Source: Solirubrobacter sp963724195
Lineage (GTDB): Bacteria; Actinomycetota; Thermoleophilia; Solirubrobacterales; Solirubrobacteraceae
Direction: 5' to 3'
Assembly: GCA_963724195.1 (NCBI GenBank)
Contig: CAVRTQ010000025.1
Coordinates: forward strand, 91,925-155,924
Length of the DNA stretch: 64,000 nt
Notes under the pieces: model-generated
Database searches by the model: none
What the model was told of the DNA's origin: nothing
The model's input: the letters and a program-made list of their open reading frames with translations, nothing else
In this document: positions 29,151-37,741 of the stretch, piece after piece
Position numbering within the stretch: the stretch's first letter is position 1
How the letters are laid out: each line of letters starts with the position of its first letter
Program-made: the position numbers and the translations under genes

Positions 29151-32100
29151 GCCTCGTGCACCAGCAGCCGGTCCCACAGGCGGCGGGAGAGCCGCCCGAA
29201 CCGGGTCGTCTCCCCCGTGCCCCAGTCCTCGCCGTCGCGGAGCGGCCGCGCGAGCAGCTCCTCGAACGTGAGCACGCCGTCGAACGCGAGCTGGTGCTCG
29301 GGCTTGACGTCCTCCTTGTCGAAGTTCCACTCGGACTCCCAGTCGCGGCGCGCGGCGTCCTCCGGGTCGCGCTTGTCGCGCACGGCTTCCGCGTAGGCGG
29401 CGGTGGGCGCGCAGGCGATCGGCAGCGGCTCGCACATGCCGCGGTCGTAGAGGTCCGCGAGGATGGCGAGCTCCGCCCGCGCGTCCTGCGCGCTGAGCGT
29501 CGGCAGCTTGACGACCTTCACGCCGCCCGATCCGCGCCCGACGATCACGGCCTCGTAGCCGCGGTCCGGATACGCGGCGCAGAGCGCGACGAGCCGCACC
29601 CAGGCCCCGATCCGCTGGCGCGCCCCGACGCGCGAATAGCCGACGGCGCGCAGCACCGTCCCGGCCACGTGCGGCACCGTCCCGCTCACGCGGCGCCCGT
29701 CGTCGAGCACCACGCGCACGTCGACCGAGGCGGTCTGCGCCTGGCCCGCGCGGGCCACGATCTCCTCCACGATCGGCCGGACCTCCGCGATCGTCACGTC
29801 CGCCAGCGAGCCGGGCGGGAGCTCGCCGCGCGCGACCTCGGCGGCCACCGCGTCGTCCATCGACACGCCGGCGAGGCGCGCCGTCAGCATCCGGTCGCCG
29901 ATCCGCCACCGGTCCAGGCCCTCGACCTCGACCGGGAGCGCGTCGGCCGGCTCGGTGGAGCGGTCGGCGACGCTCACCTCCAGCCGCTGGCCCAGGAACG
30001 CGCCGACCGGATTCGAGAGGAACCGCGCCAGGTCCTCGAGCTCGAGCACGGTGGCGGGCGAGCCGGGCAGTGGTGCGTCCAGAAACGCGCGCGGCTTCGG
30101 GCGGTCCGTCGCCAGCGCGCGGGCGCCCGCCAGCGTCACGTGGTCGAAGCTCCACGGCTTGCCGTCGACGAGCCGGCCGGGTTCGTAGTTGCGCGGATCG
30201 AACGGCTGCAGCGGGTGCTTGACCAGCACGTGGTCGCGGACGCGCCGGCCGTCGACGCGCGCGGTGCGGTCCGCCATGTCCAGCAGCTCCCCGACCGGCA
30301 CCGCGGCCGGGCGCGCGATGTTCGTGCGCTCGTCGTTGCCGGTGTAGGTGATGATCAGCCGGTCCGTCGCCGCCATCAGCGCGTCGAGCAACATCTGGCG
30401 GTCCTCCGTGCGCGAGTCCCGGTCGCCGACGTGCGGGTCGTTGAGCAGCAGGTCGTCGCCGTCGCGCGGGGCCTTGCGCGGGAACGCGGCGTCGTCCAGG
30501 CCGAGCAGGCACACGACCCGGTGCGGCACCGAGCGCATCGGCACGAGCGTGCAGATCGTCAGGTGGCCGGTGCGGAAGTTCGCGCGCGTCGGCCGGCCCT
30601 GCAGGCGCTCGGCCAGCAGCGCGCGGATCTCGGCCGGCTCGAGCGTGCCGGCGTGGCCCGCCGCCTCGCGCACGACGTCGTCCAGCAGCCGCTGCAGCTC
30701 GCCGCGCTGCCAGCTGTCGCGCCCGCTGGTGGCCGTCAGCGCGTCGGCGGCCGCCGCGATCGCCGCCGCCCACTCCGGCACGGTCTGCGAGACGCTCAGC
30801 GCGTCGATGGCGACGCCGAGGCGCTCCACGAGCTCGCTGAAGCGGCCGGCGAGGTCGATCGAGCCGCTCTCCACGTCGTCCAGCGGCAGCACGTCGGCGA
30901 ACAGGCGCTGGTCCTGCTCGCTCATCGTCACGCCCAGCAGCAGCCGGTCCAGGCCCTTGCGCCACGTGCCCGAGTCCAGCTTCTCGAGCTTGAACGGCGC
31001 GCGGTGGCCGGCGTCCAGGCCCCAGCGGATGCCGCTGTCGGCGATCCACTCCTCCACGCGCGTGAGCGCGTCGTCGTCCAGCCGGAAGCGCCGCCGGACG
31101 GGCTCGCGGTCGGCGAAGTCGATCACCTGCGAGGCCGTCAGCCGCTCCTCGGCCAGCTCCAGCAGCCGCGCGACGACGCCGAGCACGGGGTTCGTCTGGC
31201 GCAGCGAGCGGTCGGCGAGCCGCACCCGCAGGTCCGGCAGCCCGGCCGGCTCCGGGTCACCCTCGACGACGATGTCCCCCGCCCCGAACGTGGCCTGGAT
31301 GAGCGGCGCGAAGACCTCGATGTCCGGGCACATCACGATCACGTCGCGCGGCTCCAGCGCCGCGTCCTCCTCCATCGCGTGCAGGATCGCGTCGCGCAGG
31401 ACCTCGACCTGGCGCGCGCGGCCGTGGCAGGCGTGGACCTCGACGCTGCGGTCGTCGGGGTCCAGCGGCGGCCGGGCGTCGGCGTGGCCGGGGTGCGGCG
31501 CGCCCGCCGGGGCGGTGTCCTCGCGCACGCCGGCTTGGAGGCGGGCCAGCAGCGAGCCGGTCGGGTGCTCCACCGGATGCTCGGTGGAACTGAGGTCCGG
31601 GCCGAGCACGAGCTGGAGCTCACGCGCGTCGTGCCCCCACGAACCCAGCAGCCGGTTCTCGGGCGTTTCGACCGTGGGGTCCTCGGCGCGGCGCGTGACG
31701 CGCGGGGTGCCTTCGAGCCGGCGCCACAGCGCAGGCGACGGGTGCAGGAGGAAGAGCCGCACGTCGCGGTGGAGCGCGAGCGCTTCCAGCACGCGCAGCT
31801 GGCCGGCCGGGAGCCGGGTGAGGCCGAACAGCGAGAAGCGCGGCGGGAGGTCCGCGAGGGCCGGTTCGGCACGGAGCCGCGCGCACGCGGCCGCCACGCG
31901 CGAGGCCGGATCGGGCACGTCCAGGCGGGCGTTCAGGCGCCGCCAGAGCTCCGGCTGCCAGTGCTCCCCCTCGCCGCCGGCCCAGGCCTGGATGAGCTCG
32001 GGGCGCTGCAGCGCGTAGCGGTCGAACAGGTCGGCCAGGTGGCGCACGGCGGCGAACCGACGCGCGCGGCTCGCCTGCAGATGCGACGCGAGCGGCCGCA

Positions 32101-32419
32101 TCCACGGCTCCCCCAGCACCTCGTCGACGACCTCCAGCAATGGCCACACCATGCGCTCCGGCAACCACGGGTCCGTCGCCGGGTCGATGCCCGAGGCCGC
32201 CGCCACCGCGTTGCCGACCACCGTCCGCGGGAACGGGAAGTCCACGTTGGCGCAGATGCCGAGCGCGTTCGACAGCCGCTGCGTGAGCCAGCGCTCCATC
32301 CCGCGCGTGGGGACGGCGATGACCTCGCGCGCGAACGGGTCGGGCGGCGGCTCCGCGAACACGCCGCGGAGGGCTTCAATGAGGCCGTCGGCCCGGTCGG
32401 ATCGGTGGACGTGCAGCAT
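29147..32419 (-). CDS. recC: Exodeoxyribonuclease V gamma subunit (RecC)
   Basis: 1090 residues, intact. The start MLHVHRSDRADGLIEALRGV and VIAVPTRGMERWLTQRLSNA are typical of RecC, and the inactive helicase-like core includes RFSLFGLTRLPAGQLRVLEA and EVHACHGRARQVEVLRDAIL. The C-terminal region PHRVVCLLGLDDAAFPRKAP and DRQMLLDALMAATDRLIITY is also conserved. RecC scaffolds RecB/RecD and in E. coli recognises Chi. ATG 32419 matches the family start better than TTG 32431. Confidence 0.93.
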   Translation of the reverse strand: MLHVHRSDRADGLIEALRGVFAEPPPDPFAREVIAVPTRGMERWLTQRLSNALGICANVDFPFPRTVVGNAVAAASGIDPATDPWLPERMVWPLLEVVDEVLGEPWMRPLASHLQASRARRFAAVRHLADLFDRYALQRPELIQAWAGGEGEHWQPELWRRLNARLDVPDPASRVAAACARLRAEPALADLPPRFSLFGLTRLPAGQLRVLEALALHRDVRLFLLHPSPALWRRLEGTPRVTRRAEDPTVETPENRLLGSWGHDARELQLVLGPDLSSTEHPVEHPTGSLLARLQAGVREDTAPAGAPHPGHADARPPLDPDDRSVEVHACHGRARQVEVLRDAILHAMEEDAALEPRDVIVMCPDIEVFAPLIQATFGAGDIVVEGDPEPAGLPDLRVRLADRSLRQTNPVLGVVARLLELAEERLTASQVIDFADREPVRRRFRLDDDALTRVEEWIADSGIRWGLDAGHRAPFKLEKLDSGTWRKGLDRLLLGVTMSEQDQRLFADVLPLDDVESGSIDLAGRFSELVERLGVAIDALSVSQTVPEWAAAIAAAADALTATSGRDSWQRGELQRLLDDVVREAAGHAGTLEPAEIRALLAERLQGRPTRANFRTGHLTICTLVPMRSVPHRVVCLLGLDDAAFPRKAPRDGDDLLLNDPHVGDRDSRTEDRQMLLDALMAATDRLIITYTGNDERTNIARPAAVPVGELLDMADRTARVDGRRVRDHVLVKHPLQPFDPRNYEPGRLVDGKPWSFDHVTLAGARALATDRPKPRAFLDAPLPGSPATVLELEDLARFLSNPVGAFLGQRLEVSVADRSTEPADALPVEVEGLDRWRIGDRMLTARLAGVSMDDAVAAEVARGELPPGSLADVTIAEVRPIVEEIVARAGQAQTASVDVRVVLDDGRRVSGTVPHVAGTVLRAVGYSRVGARQRIGAWVRLVALCAAYPDRGYEAVIVGRGSGGVKVVKLPTLSAQDARAELAILADLYDRGMCEPLPIACAPTAAYAEAVRDKRDPEDAARRDWESEWNFDKEDVKPEHQLAFDGVLTFEELLARPLRDGEDWGTGETTRFGRLSRRLWDRLLVHEA

Positions 32420-32464
32420 GGGTTCGCTCAAGCAGTCGCGCGCGGGCCTGCAGACCTGACAGCG

Positions 32465-32789
32465 CTACCGCGAATACATGATGATCCCGACACCGGTCAG
32501 GCACACCAGCGCACCGATCACGTCGATAGCGATCCGGCTGGAAACCGTCGAAGACCATGCCCCACAGCAGCGAGCCGATGATGAACACGCCGCCGTAGGC
32601 GGCCAGCACGCGGCCGAACTCGTGGCTGGGCTGGAAGGCCGCGATGACGCCGTACGCGGTCAGCGCCATCGCGCCCAGCGCGACGAACGCGACGCCCTTG
32701 TGCTCCTTGATGCCGAGCCACACCAGGTAGGCGCCGCCGATCTCGGCAAGGGCGGCGAGGGCGAACAGCGCGATCGAGCGGGCGGTCAC
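32465..32789 (-). CDS. YnfA/UPF0060 small membrane protein (frame change)
   Basis: About 107 residues, four transmembrane segments: ALFALAALAEIGGAYLVWLG, then GAMALTAYGVIAAFQP, AAYGGVFIIGSLLWGMVFDG. An extra T near 32535 shifts the frame; the corrected end is PDRIDVIGALVCLTGVGIIM followed by YSR and the stop at 32465, exactly the YnfA C-terminus. The family resembles SMR drug exporters, but its transport role is unproven. GTG start at 32789. Confidence 0.82.
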
Positions 32790-32802
32790 GGCCCGGATCT
32801 TG

Positions 32803-33378
32803 TCAGCCGATGCGGCGGGCGCCGACGTAGTGGCCGCCCCAGTACGCGTCGGTGCTCGAGTGCTCCATCACACCGCCGCTCGAGGTGGCCGAGACGACGG
32901 TCGTCTTGCCCGTGGCGATGCCGACGTGCGAGGCGCCCGGGCCGGCGGTGCTGAAGAACACGAGGTCCCCGGGGCGGATGTCTTTGCGGTCGACGGCGCG
33001 ACCCATGCCCGCCTGCGCCTGCGAGTTGTGCGGGAGCGCGACGCCGGTCTTGCCGAAGGCGTACATCGTCAGACCGGAGCAGTCGAAGCCGCCGGGCGCG
33101 GTGCCGCCGTAGGCGTAGCCGTCGCCGATCCGGGCGCGCGCGGCGTCCACGACGCCGCCGGCTTCACGGGCCTCGGCGGCCCGGGCACGCCGCTCCTCCT
33201 TGCGCTCCACGAGCGCCCGCACGGTCGTGACCTTCGCCGCCTGGACGGCGATGGCTTCGTCGCGCGGCAACGGCGGATCATTGGCGGGTAAGGGTGCGGC
33301 GCTCGCCCCGGCGCACGGCAACGCGCACGCGATCAGCGCTGTGATCGGGACGAGCCGCAGCCTGGAATGGCGCGGCAT
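32803..33378 (-). CDS. Secreted NlpC/P60 cell-wall peptidase
   Basis: A signal peptide (VPITALIACALPCAGASAA) and a charged helical stretch (KVTTVRALVERKEERRARAA) precede the NlpC/P60 domain. Catalytic residues: Cys in APGGFDCSGLTMYAFGKTGV, His in GPGASHVGIATG; the typical RPGDLVFFSTAG is present. It probably cleaves D-Glu-type peptide bonds in peptidoglycan stems outside the membrane. The start is placed at ATG 33378 with SD AAAGGAC upstream. About 191 residues. I looked for a ydaO/c-di-AMP riboswitch, common upstream of such genes, and did not see one. Confidence 0.9.
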   Translation of the reverse strand: MPRHSRLRLVPITALIACALPCAGASAAPLPANDPPLPRDEAIAVQAAKVTTVRALVERKEERRARAAEAREAGGVVDAARARIGDGYAYGGTAPGGFDCSGLTMYAFGKTGVALPHNSQAQAGMGRAVDRKDIRPGDLVFFSTAGPGASHVGIATGKTTVVSATSSGGVMEHSSTDAYWGGHYVGARRIG

Positions 33379-33480
33379 CACTTCGGTCCTTTCGGTGGCA
33401 GGCCCGGGCGCGAGAACGCGCGACCAGTCGCGGGCCTGGACGAAGCGAAACACCGTAGCAGCAGGGCTTTTGCTTTCCTA

Positions 33481-33519
33481 ATTGACAACATCTGTCATAT
33501 ATGACAGAATACTGTCAAT
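33481..33519. promoter_or_regulatory. Nested palindromic operator/promoter of the DJ-1/MarR operon
   Basis: The outer arms ATTGACA (33481-33487) and TGTCAAT (33513-33519) enclose the perfect 16-bp palindrome CTGTCATATATGACAG (33492-33507). TTGACA with a 17-base spacer to CAGAAT (33505-33510) also forms a promoter. The ATG at 33518 overlaps the outer arm, so the mRNA is probably leaderless. The likely binder is the MarR protein encoded second in the operon. Confidence 0.72.
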
Positions 33520-34130
33520 GACGAACGCACGGACCATCCACGTCGCCCTGTACGACTCGCTCGCCGATTGGGAGGTCGGGCACCTGCTCGCCGAGCTGCG
33601 CACCGGCCGCTTCACCGGGACGCCGTTCGAGGTCGTCACCGTCGCGGAGACGACCGACCCGATCATCACCATGGGCGGCGTGCGGATGCTGCCCGACATC
33701 ACGCTCACCGAGCTCGACCCGGCCGCCAGCGCGCTGCTCGTCCTGCCCGGCGGCGAGCTGTACGACGCGGGCGGCGGCGAAGCGTTCGCGGAGGCCGCCC
33801 GCCGCTTCCTCGACGCCGGTGTGCCCGTGGCCGCGATCTGCGGCGCCACCGCCGGCCTCGCCCGCGCCGGCCTGCTGGACGACGCGCCGCCACACGAGCG
33901 CCGCCGCCGAGTACCTCGCCTACACGGGCTACGCGGGCGGCGAGCACTACGTCGACGAGCGCGCCGTGGCCGACGGCAACCTCATCACCGCCGGGCCGCA
34001 GTCGCCGGTCCAGTTCGCCCGCGCGACGCTGGCGCACCTCGAGCTGGCGTCCGAGGCCAAGCTCGACGCGTACGAGGCCGTGTTCGACCGTGGCGACGCC
34101 TCCGGCTACCCGGCGCTGATGGCCGCGTGA
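33518..34130 (+). CDS. DJ-1/PfpI-family protein (frame change)
   Basis: A glutamine-amidotransferase-like fold: IHVALYDSLADWEVGHLLAE at the start, LLVLPGGELYDAGGGEAFAE, and the nucleophile elbow VPVAAICGATAGLARAGLLD with the reactive Cys. After a frame change near 33895 it continues SAAAEYLAYTGYAGGEHYVD and LITAGPQSPVQFARATLAHL. About 204 residues. Such proteins act as stress-linked glyoxalases, proteases or isonitrile hydratases; which of these applies is not clear. It is co-transcribed with the downstream marR gene (GTGA overlap). Confidence 0.85.
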
Positions 34131-34597
34131 GCACGCACCCGCCACGCGAGCAGTGGCCGGTCCCACCGCCGCTCTCCGAAGCCGGAGCCGTGCTCACCGA
34201 CCTGATCCTGGAGACGTTCCGGCTCAACGCGCGGCTGCTCGAAGTCGCGCAGACGTTCGCCGCCCAGGGTGAGATGACGGCCGCGTGGTGGCAGGTGCTG
34301 GGCGGCGTGATCGACGAGCCGCGCAGCGTCGCCGACGTCGGCCGCCGCATGGGCGTGACGCGCCAGTCGGTGCAGCGGATCGCCGACGTGCTGGTCGAGC
34401 GCGGGCTCGCCGAGTACCGCCCGAACCCCGCGCACCGGCGCGCCAAGCTGCTCGCCTGCACGGAGGCGGGCTACTGGGCGATCCGGCGGATCTCGATCGC
34501 CCAGCACCCGTGGGCGGAGCGCGTGGGCGCCAAGATCGGAGTCGAGGCGCTGCGGCAGGCGCTCGCGACGATGCGCGCGCTCAACGAATCCGCATGA
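34127..34597 (+). CDS. MarR-family transcriptional regulator
   Basis: 156 residues, intact, GTG start 34127. Winged helix: WWQVLGGVIDEPRSVADVGR and RMGVTRQSVQRIADVLVERG, wing NPAHRRAKLLACTEAG. It probably represses its own operon by binding the nested palindrome at 33481-33519 and releases it on ligand or oxidant binding; no conserved redox Cys pair is seen (one Cys in LLACTEAG). Its end overlaps the convergent secreted-protein gene by 17 bases. Confidence 0.88.
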   Translation: MSTHPPREQWPVPPPLSEAGAVLTDLILETFRLNARLLEVAQTFAAQGEMTAAWWQVLGGVIDEPRSVADVGRRMGVTRQSVQRIADVLVERGLAEYRPNPAHRRAKLLACTEAGYWAIRRISIAQHPWAERVGAKIGVEALRQALATMRALNESA

Positions 34598-35354
34598 TCG
34601 TCCCGCACTCGGAGACGTCGTCCGCGTACGTCCGGCCGGACGACTTGTAGCGGGCGTAGAACTCCCAGCGGCCGGTGCGTGAGGGCCGCAGGTTCGGCAC
34701 GCTCCACACGCCGTCGCGCACCCGCACGGACGCGAGTCGCCGGGCACGGTTGGCGCCGGGCGCGTAGCCCCACAACTCCACCCGGCCCGAGCTCATGTCC
34801 CGATCCGTCGTCCCCGCGACGGCGTAGGCGCCCGCGGAGCGACGCACGAGCGTGAAGTCGAGCCGCACGCCCATCCCGCCCTGATAGTCGGGTGCCGTCG
34901 AGGTGATGAAGAACGGGCTCCCCTGCGCGGGCGTGATGTCCCACACGGCGTCGAGCGTGTCACTCGCCCACGGCGCGGCGGCGTACGCCGTGACGGTCTC
35001 CACCACCGCGGTGGCGCCGGGCGCGAGCGTGAGATCCAGGAAGAACCTCCCGCTCAGGTCGCGTGCCCCGTGGTGGCGCGACCACTTCGTGCCGCAGTTG
35101 AAGGTCGCCGACACGGCCCGCGGCTCGCCGACCGCGACATTGGCGCCGGACACGGTCATCGGCCCGGTGGTGGCGAGCGTGAGCGCCTCTGGCGCCGCGG
35201 CCGCGGTCATCGTCAGGCGGTGCGTGACCTTCGACGGGAGGTTCCCCGGCACGCCCTGGGCCGCGACGTCCACGGCGAACGACGGATTCGCGAGCGCGGA
35301 TGCGGGCAGCGAGCACAACGAGAGGGCGGCGAGCGCCAGGGAGCGACGAACCAT
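34581..35354 (-). CDS. Secreted beta-rich hypothetical protein
   Basis: 257 residues, intact. Signal peptide RRSLALAALSLCSLPASALA. The mature part is beta-rich and Ala/Thr-rich (LTLATTGPMTVSGANVAVG, FLDLTLAPGATAVVETVTAY), with one Cys in FNCGTKW and one in the tail SECGTIMRIR. The final 60 residues (VPNLRPSRTGRWEFYARYKS) resemble an Ig-like/fibronectin-type strand set. No catalytic motif. Located convergent to the marR gene. Function unknown. Confidence 0.7.
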   Translation of the reverse strand: MVRRSLALAALSLCSLPASALANPSFAVDVAAQGVPGNLPSKVTHRLTMTAAAAPEALTLATTGPMTVSGANVAVGEPRAVSATFNCGTKWSRHHGARDLSGRFFLDLTLAPGATAVVETVTAYAAAPWASDTLDAVWDITPAQGSPFFITSTAPDYQGGMGVRLDFTLVRRSAGAYAVAGTTDRDMSSGRVELWGYAPGANRARRLASVRVRDGVWSVPNLRPSRTGRWEFYARYKSSGRTYADDVSECGTIMRIR

Positions 35355-35387
35355 GGCGCTACTAGACCACCTCTCAGCGGTTGCTGC

Positions 35388-35480
35388 TCAGCCCACTTCG
35401 AGCGGAAGCCGCTCGTCCGCGGTCCACTCGCGCAGCGCAGTCGGCGTAGCGGACGCCGGGGATGTGCTCCTCGGCGTGCG
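35388..35480 (-). other. Fragment with conserved-looking C-terminal peptide
   Basis: In two frames joined near 35428 the minus strand reads EEHIPGVRYADC then LREWTADERLPLEVG and a stop at 35388. It looks like the end of a small protein, but no start or upstream domain could be fixed in the 80 bases before the next gene. The rest of 35355-35558 shows nothing recognisable. Confidence 0.3.
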
Positions 35481-35558
35481 CGGCGTCCCCGCGGTGCGGC
35501 GGTCCGCCACCCGGCGTGGCGGGCGGCCGGGAGTCGTGGCGTCGAGGAGGCGCGCTCT

Positions 35559-36156
35559 TTATGCGATCAGCGGCACCGCCGCCGGTTCCCACCCCGCGGC
35601 GAGCGTGGCCACGAGCGAGGGCGGAGTGATCACGTGTGCGGGAGTCGACGGCCGCGGCAGCGCGTCCGTGTACCCGGCCGGCGTCCAGCGCCGGAGCCGG
35701 TCGCCGTGGACGAGCCACGGGGCACCGTCGCGCACGATGAACGTGCCGTCGGGGAGGCGCGTCGAGGTCGGCTTCGTGGTGGCGCTGCCTGCGGCTGTCG
35801 TCGAGCCGCTCCGTGTGCAGCCGGGCGTTGATCTCCGGCGCCCGCTCGCCGGGATACGGCCACTGCGCGAGGAAGCGGTTGTAGTCCTCGCGCCGGCACT
35901 CCGCGCACGGCCGGTGCCCCGCGGCGAGCGCGGTCGCGTCGTCGAGGAAGAACAGCTCCGTGTACCGCCCGGGCCGCAGCAACGGGCGGCGCCGGTCCTT
36001 GAACTCCAGCCGGCACGCGATCCAGAGCTTGCCTGAGTAGCGGCGGCGAATCCGGCCCTCGGCGTCGTGCAGACACCCCCGGTTGCCGTACACGTGGCCG
36101 CGCGCAGGGTCGGCGATGATCTCGCCGAGTGGCGTCACGCGGTTCTGGAGCGGCAC
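35559..36156 (-). CDS. Conserved protein of unknown function with CxxC-like motif (frame change)
   Basis: The start MPLQNRVTPLGEIIADPARG is followed by a conserved block: VYGNRGCLHD, WIACRLEFKDRRRPLLRPGR, YTELFFLDDATALAAGHRPC and AECRREDYNRFLAQWPYPGE. After a frame change near 35775 it continues LPDGTFIVRDGAPWLVHGDR and RRWTPAGYTDALPRPST to AAVPLIA. I recall this as a widespread uncharacterised family, about 198 residues long. The GHRPCAECRR segment recalls the Cys site of Ada-type metal-binding domains, but similarity is short. Cytosolic; function unknown. Confidence 0.65.
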
Positions 36157-36275
36157 CGGCCGAGTATCGCTGATCGGTCAGACTGCGAACCCGCCCGGAA
36201 ACTGGGAGAAGGCGTGCTGGAGCGTCACGAGATCGCCACGAGCCAGGTGGTGCGGACAGACGCTAGCGTGCGCGT

Positions 36276-37169
36276 GTGGACCGGCAACGGGAACGTCCCG
36301 AAGCGCTCGACGTCAAGCCTGAGACGCGAGCGGCGCCCGTGCCCGGCGCGGCCCACGGGAACGCCGCACTGGCGCGCATGAGCGCGGCCGATCGCGCGCT
36401 CGCGCTCTCCGGTCGCGCCGGCGGCAACGCGGCGCTCGCCCGCTCCGTACGGACGCTCGCCCGCGATGACACGGTGACCTCCGCTCCACCCGGGCGCGGC
36501 CAGACCACGCCGTTCGGCCAGTACTGGATCGTCCCGGACAGCACCTCGCAGTCGCTCGCGGGCATCACCGGCGAGCAGATCACCGAGACCGAGTTCGCCG
36601 CCGTGCAGGCCGTCTGGGACAAGCTCAAGGACGGCACCGGGAACGTCAAGCTCACCGAGACCGACGACAAGGGCGGCGACCACAAGGGCTTCAAGGACAA
36701 GGTCCTCGGCTACTTCGGCACGATGATGTCCCAGCCGAAGGGCCGCGCGCTGGCCGCCGGCCTGGTCAACGGCAGCCAGGCCGTCACGATCGGCCCGACG
36801 TCGTCGAAGAAGATCGCCAACGCGACTCGCGGCGCCGGCTCGCTCGAGAACGCGGACGGCACCGCCGGAGCCGGCGGCACGACGACGATCCGGATGGACG
36901 CCGACCTCACCGACACGAGCGTCACCGTGTTCGACAAGACCGGCAAGGAGATCCCCGCGCCGGGCTGGTCGGTCCTCGCCCACGAGCTCATCCACGCCGA
37001 GCACAACGCCGCCGGACGCAACCGCCGCAACCTCGCGGCGACCGACGGCGCCTACAGCAACCGCGAGGAAGAGGAGACGATCGCCACCGGCAGCGGCGTC
37101 ACCGAGAACAAGCTGCGCGCCGAGCACGGGATGCCCGACCGCCATGGCCACGCCGGCACCGTGAAGTAG
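36276..37169 (+). CDS. Putative M91-like (NleD-type) zinc metallopeptidase with GNAALAR leader
   Basis: 297 residues, intact, GTG start 36276; a TAGCGT -10-like element ends 6 bases upstream, so leaderless. The N-terminal 60 residues hold two copies of the motif GNAALAR (HGNAALARMSAADRALALSG, then GGNAALARSVRTLARDD), as seen in cargo/toxin proteins linked with actinobacterial extracellular contractile injection systems and DUF4157 proteins. The C-terminal domain has the zinc motif VLAHELIHAEHNAAGRNRR and a downstream EEEETIATG, matching the M91 effector peptidase layout. No injection-system genes are visible nearby. Probably an exported effector protease. Confidence 0.68.
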   Translation: MDRQRERPEALDVKPETRAAPVPGAAHGNAALARMSAADRALALSGRAGGNAALARSVRTLARDDTVTSAPPGRGQTTPFGQYWIVPDSTSQSLAGITGEQITETEFAAVQAVWDKLKDGTGNVKLTETDDKGGDHKGFKDKVLGYFGTMMSQPKGRALAAGLVNGSQAVTIGPTSSKKIANATRGAGSLENADGTAGAGGTTTIRMDADLTDTSVTVFDKTGKEIPAPGWSVLAHELIHAEHNAAGRNRRNLAATDGAYSNREEEETIATGSGVTENKLRAEHGMPDRHGHAGTVK

Positions 37170-37602
37170 ATGCAGGTCACCACCACCATCGACGGCGCGT
37201 CCCTGCACGTCCGGATCGAGAACGACTCCGACGCCACCGTGCACATCTTCGACAGCGCGCGGATGCCGTACTTCATCCTCGACGACGTGACCTGCTCGTC
37301 CTGTTCGGCGTCAACGCGCCTGACCCGGAAGTCGACTACTTCATGATCGAGATCCCGACGACGCGCCCGCTCGGAACCCGGTGCGGTCGTCGAGCACGAC
37401 CTCGCACTCGACGCCGTGACGCTCGGCGACCACTACGAGACCGACCGTGAGACCACCGCGCTCGGAGCCGCCGCTCACGGTGCGCTGCGAGGTGGGTTGG
37501 GGCACGACGCCGATCGTGGAGTCCGAGCGGCACCTCTACTCGATCGAGACCGTCCTGGCCTGGCAGCAGCTGACGAGCGCGGAACCGGTCACTTTCAGCT
37601 GA
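37170..37602 (+). CDS. Partner of the M91-like peptidase, beta-rich (frame changes)
   Basis: ATG 37170 directly follows the peptidase stop. The first frame is MQVTTTIDGASLHVRIENDS, then TVHIFDSARMPYFILDD. After frame changes near 37290, 37370 and 37455 it continues LLVLFGVNAPDPEVDYFMIE, VVEHDLALDAVTLGDHYE and VRCEVGWGTTPIVESERHLY to TSAEPVTFS, about 143 residues. It is an all-beta domain without signal peptide. Tight coupling to a toxin-like peptidase suggests an immunity protein, inhibitor or chaperone; this is inference from position. Confidence 0.5.
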
Positions 37603-37741
37603 CCCGCCCCACCTCGAACGCGCGAACGTCAGCACGTGAAGCCATCACCGTCGCTTCTGCTGACTGCGGAGATCGCAGTGAAGGTGGCGGTGGACGCGCC
37701 AGAGGTGGCGGTAGATCACTGCTCATCCACGCTCCTGCAGG

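Noticed and set aside
23250..32581. Very long plus-strand open frames opposite recD, recB and recC
   Set aside because: The minus-strand genes have full helicase and nuclease motifs; the antisense frames encode Arg/His/Pro-rich sequence with no domain.
33379..33480. ydaO/c-di-AMP riboswitch upstream of the NlpC/P60 gene
   Set aside because: Such elements are common before wall hydrolases in actinobacteria, but the conserved strings are absent and the leader is short.
36225..37244. Minus-strand frame of about 340 codons opposite the M91-like gene
   Set aside because: The plus strand holds the zinc motif and GNAALAR leader; the antisense product is Val/Gly-rich without motifs.
36276..37602. 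A complete contractile injection system locus
   Set aside because: Only a leader-bearing peptidase and a partner are present; no sheath, tube, baseplate or AAA genes occur in the window.
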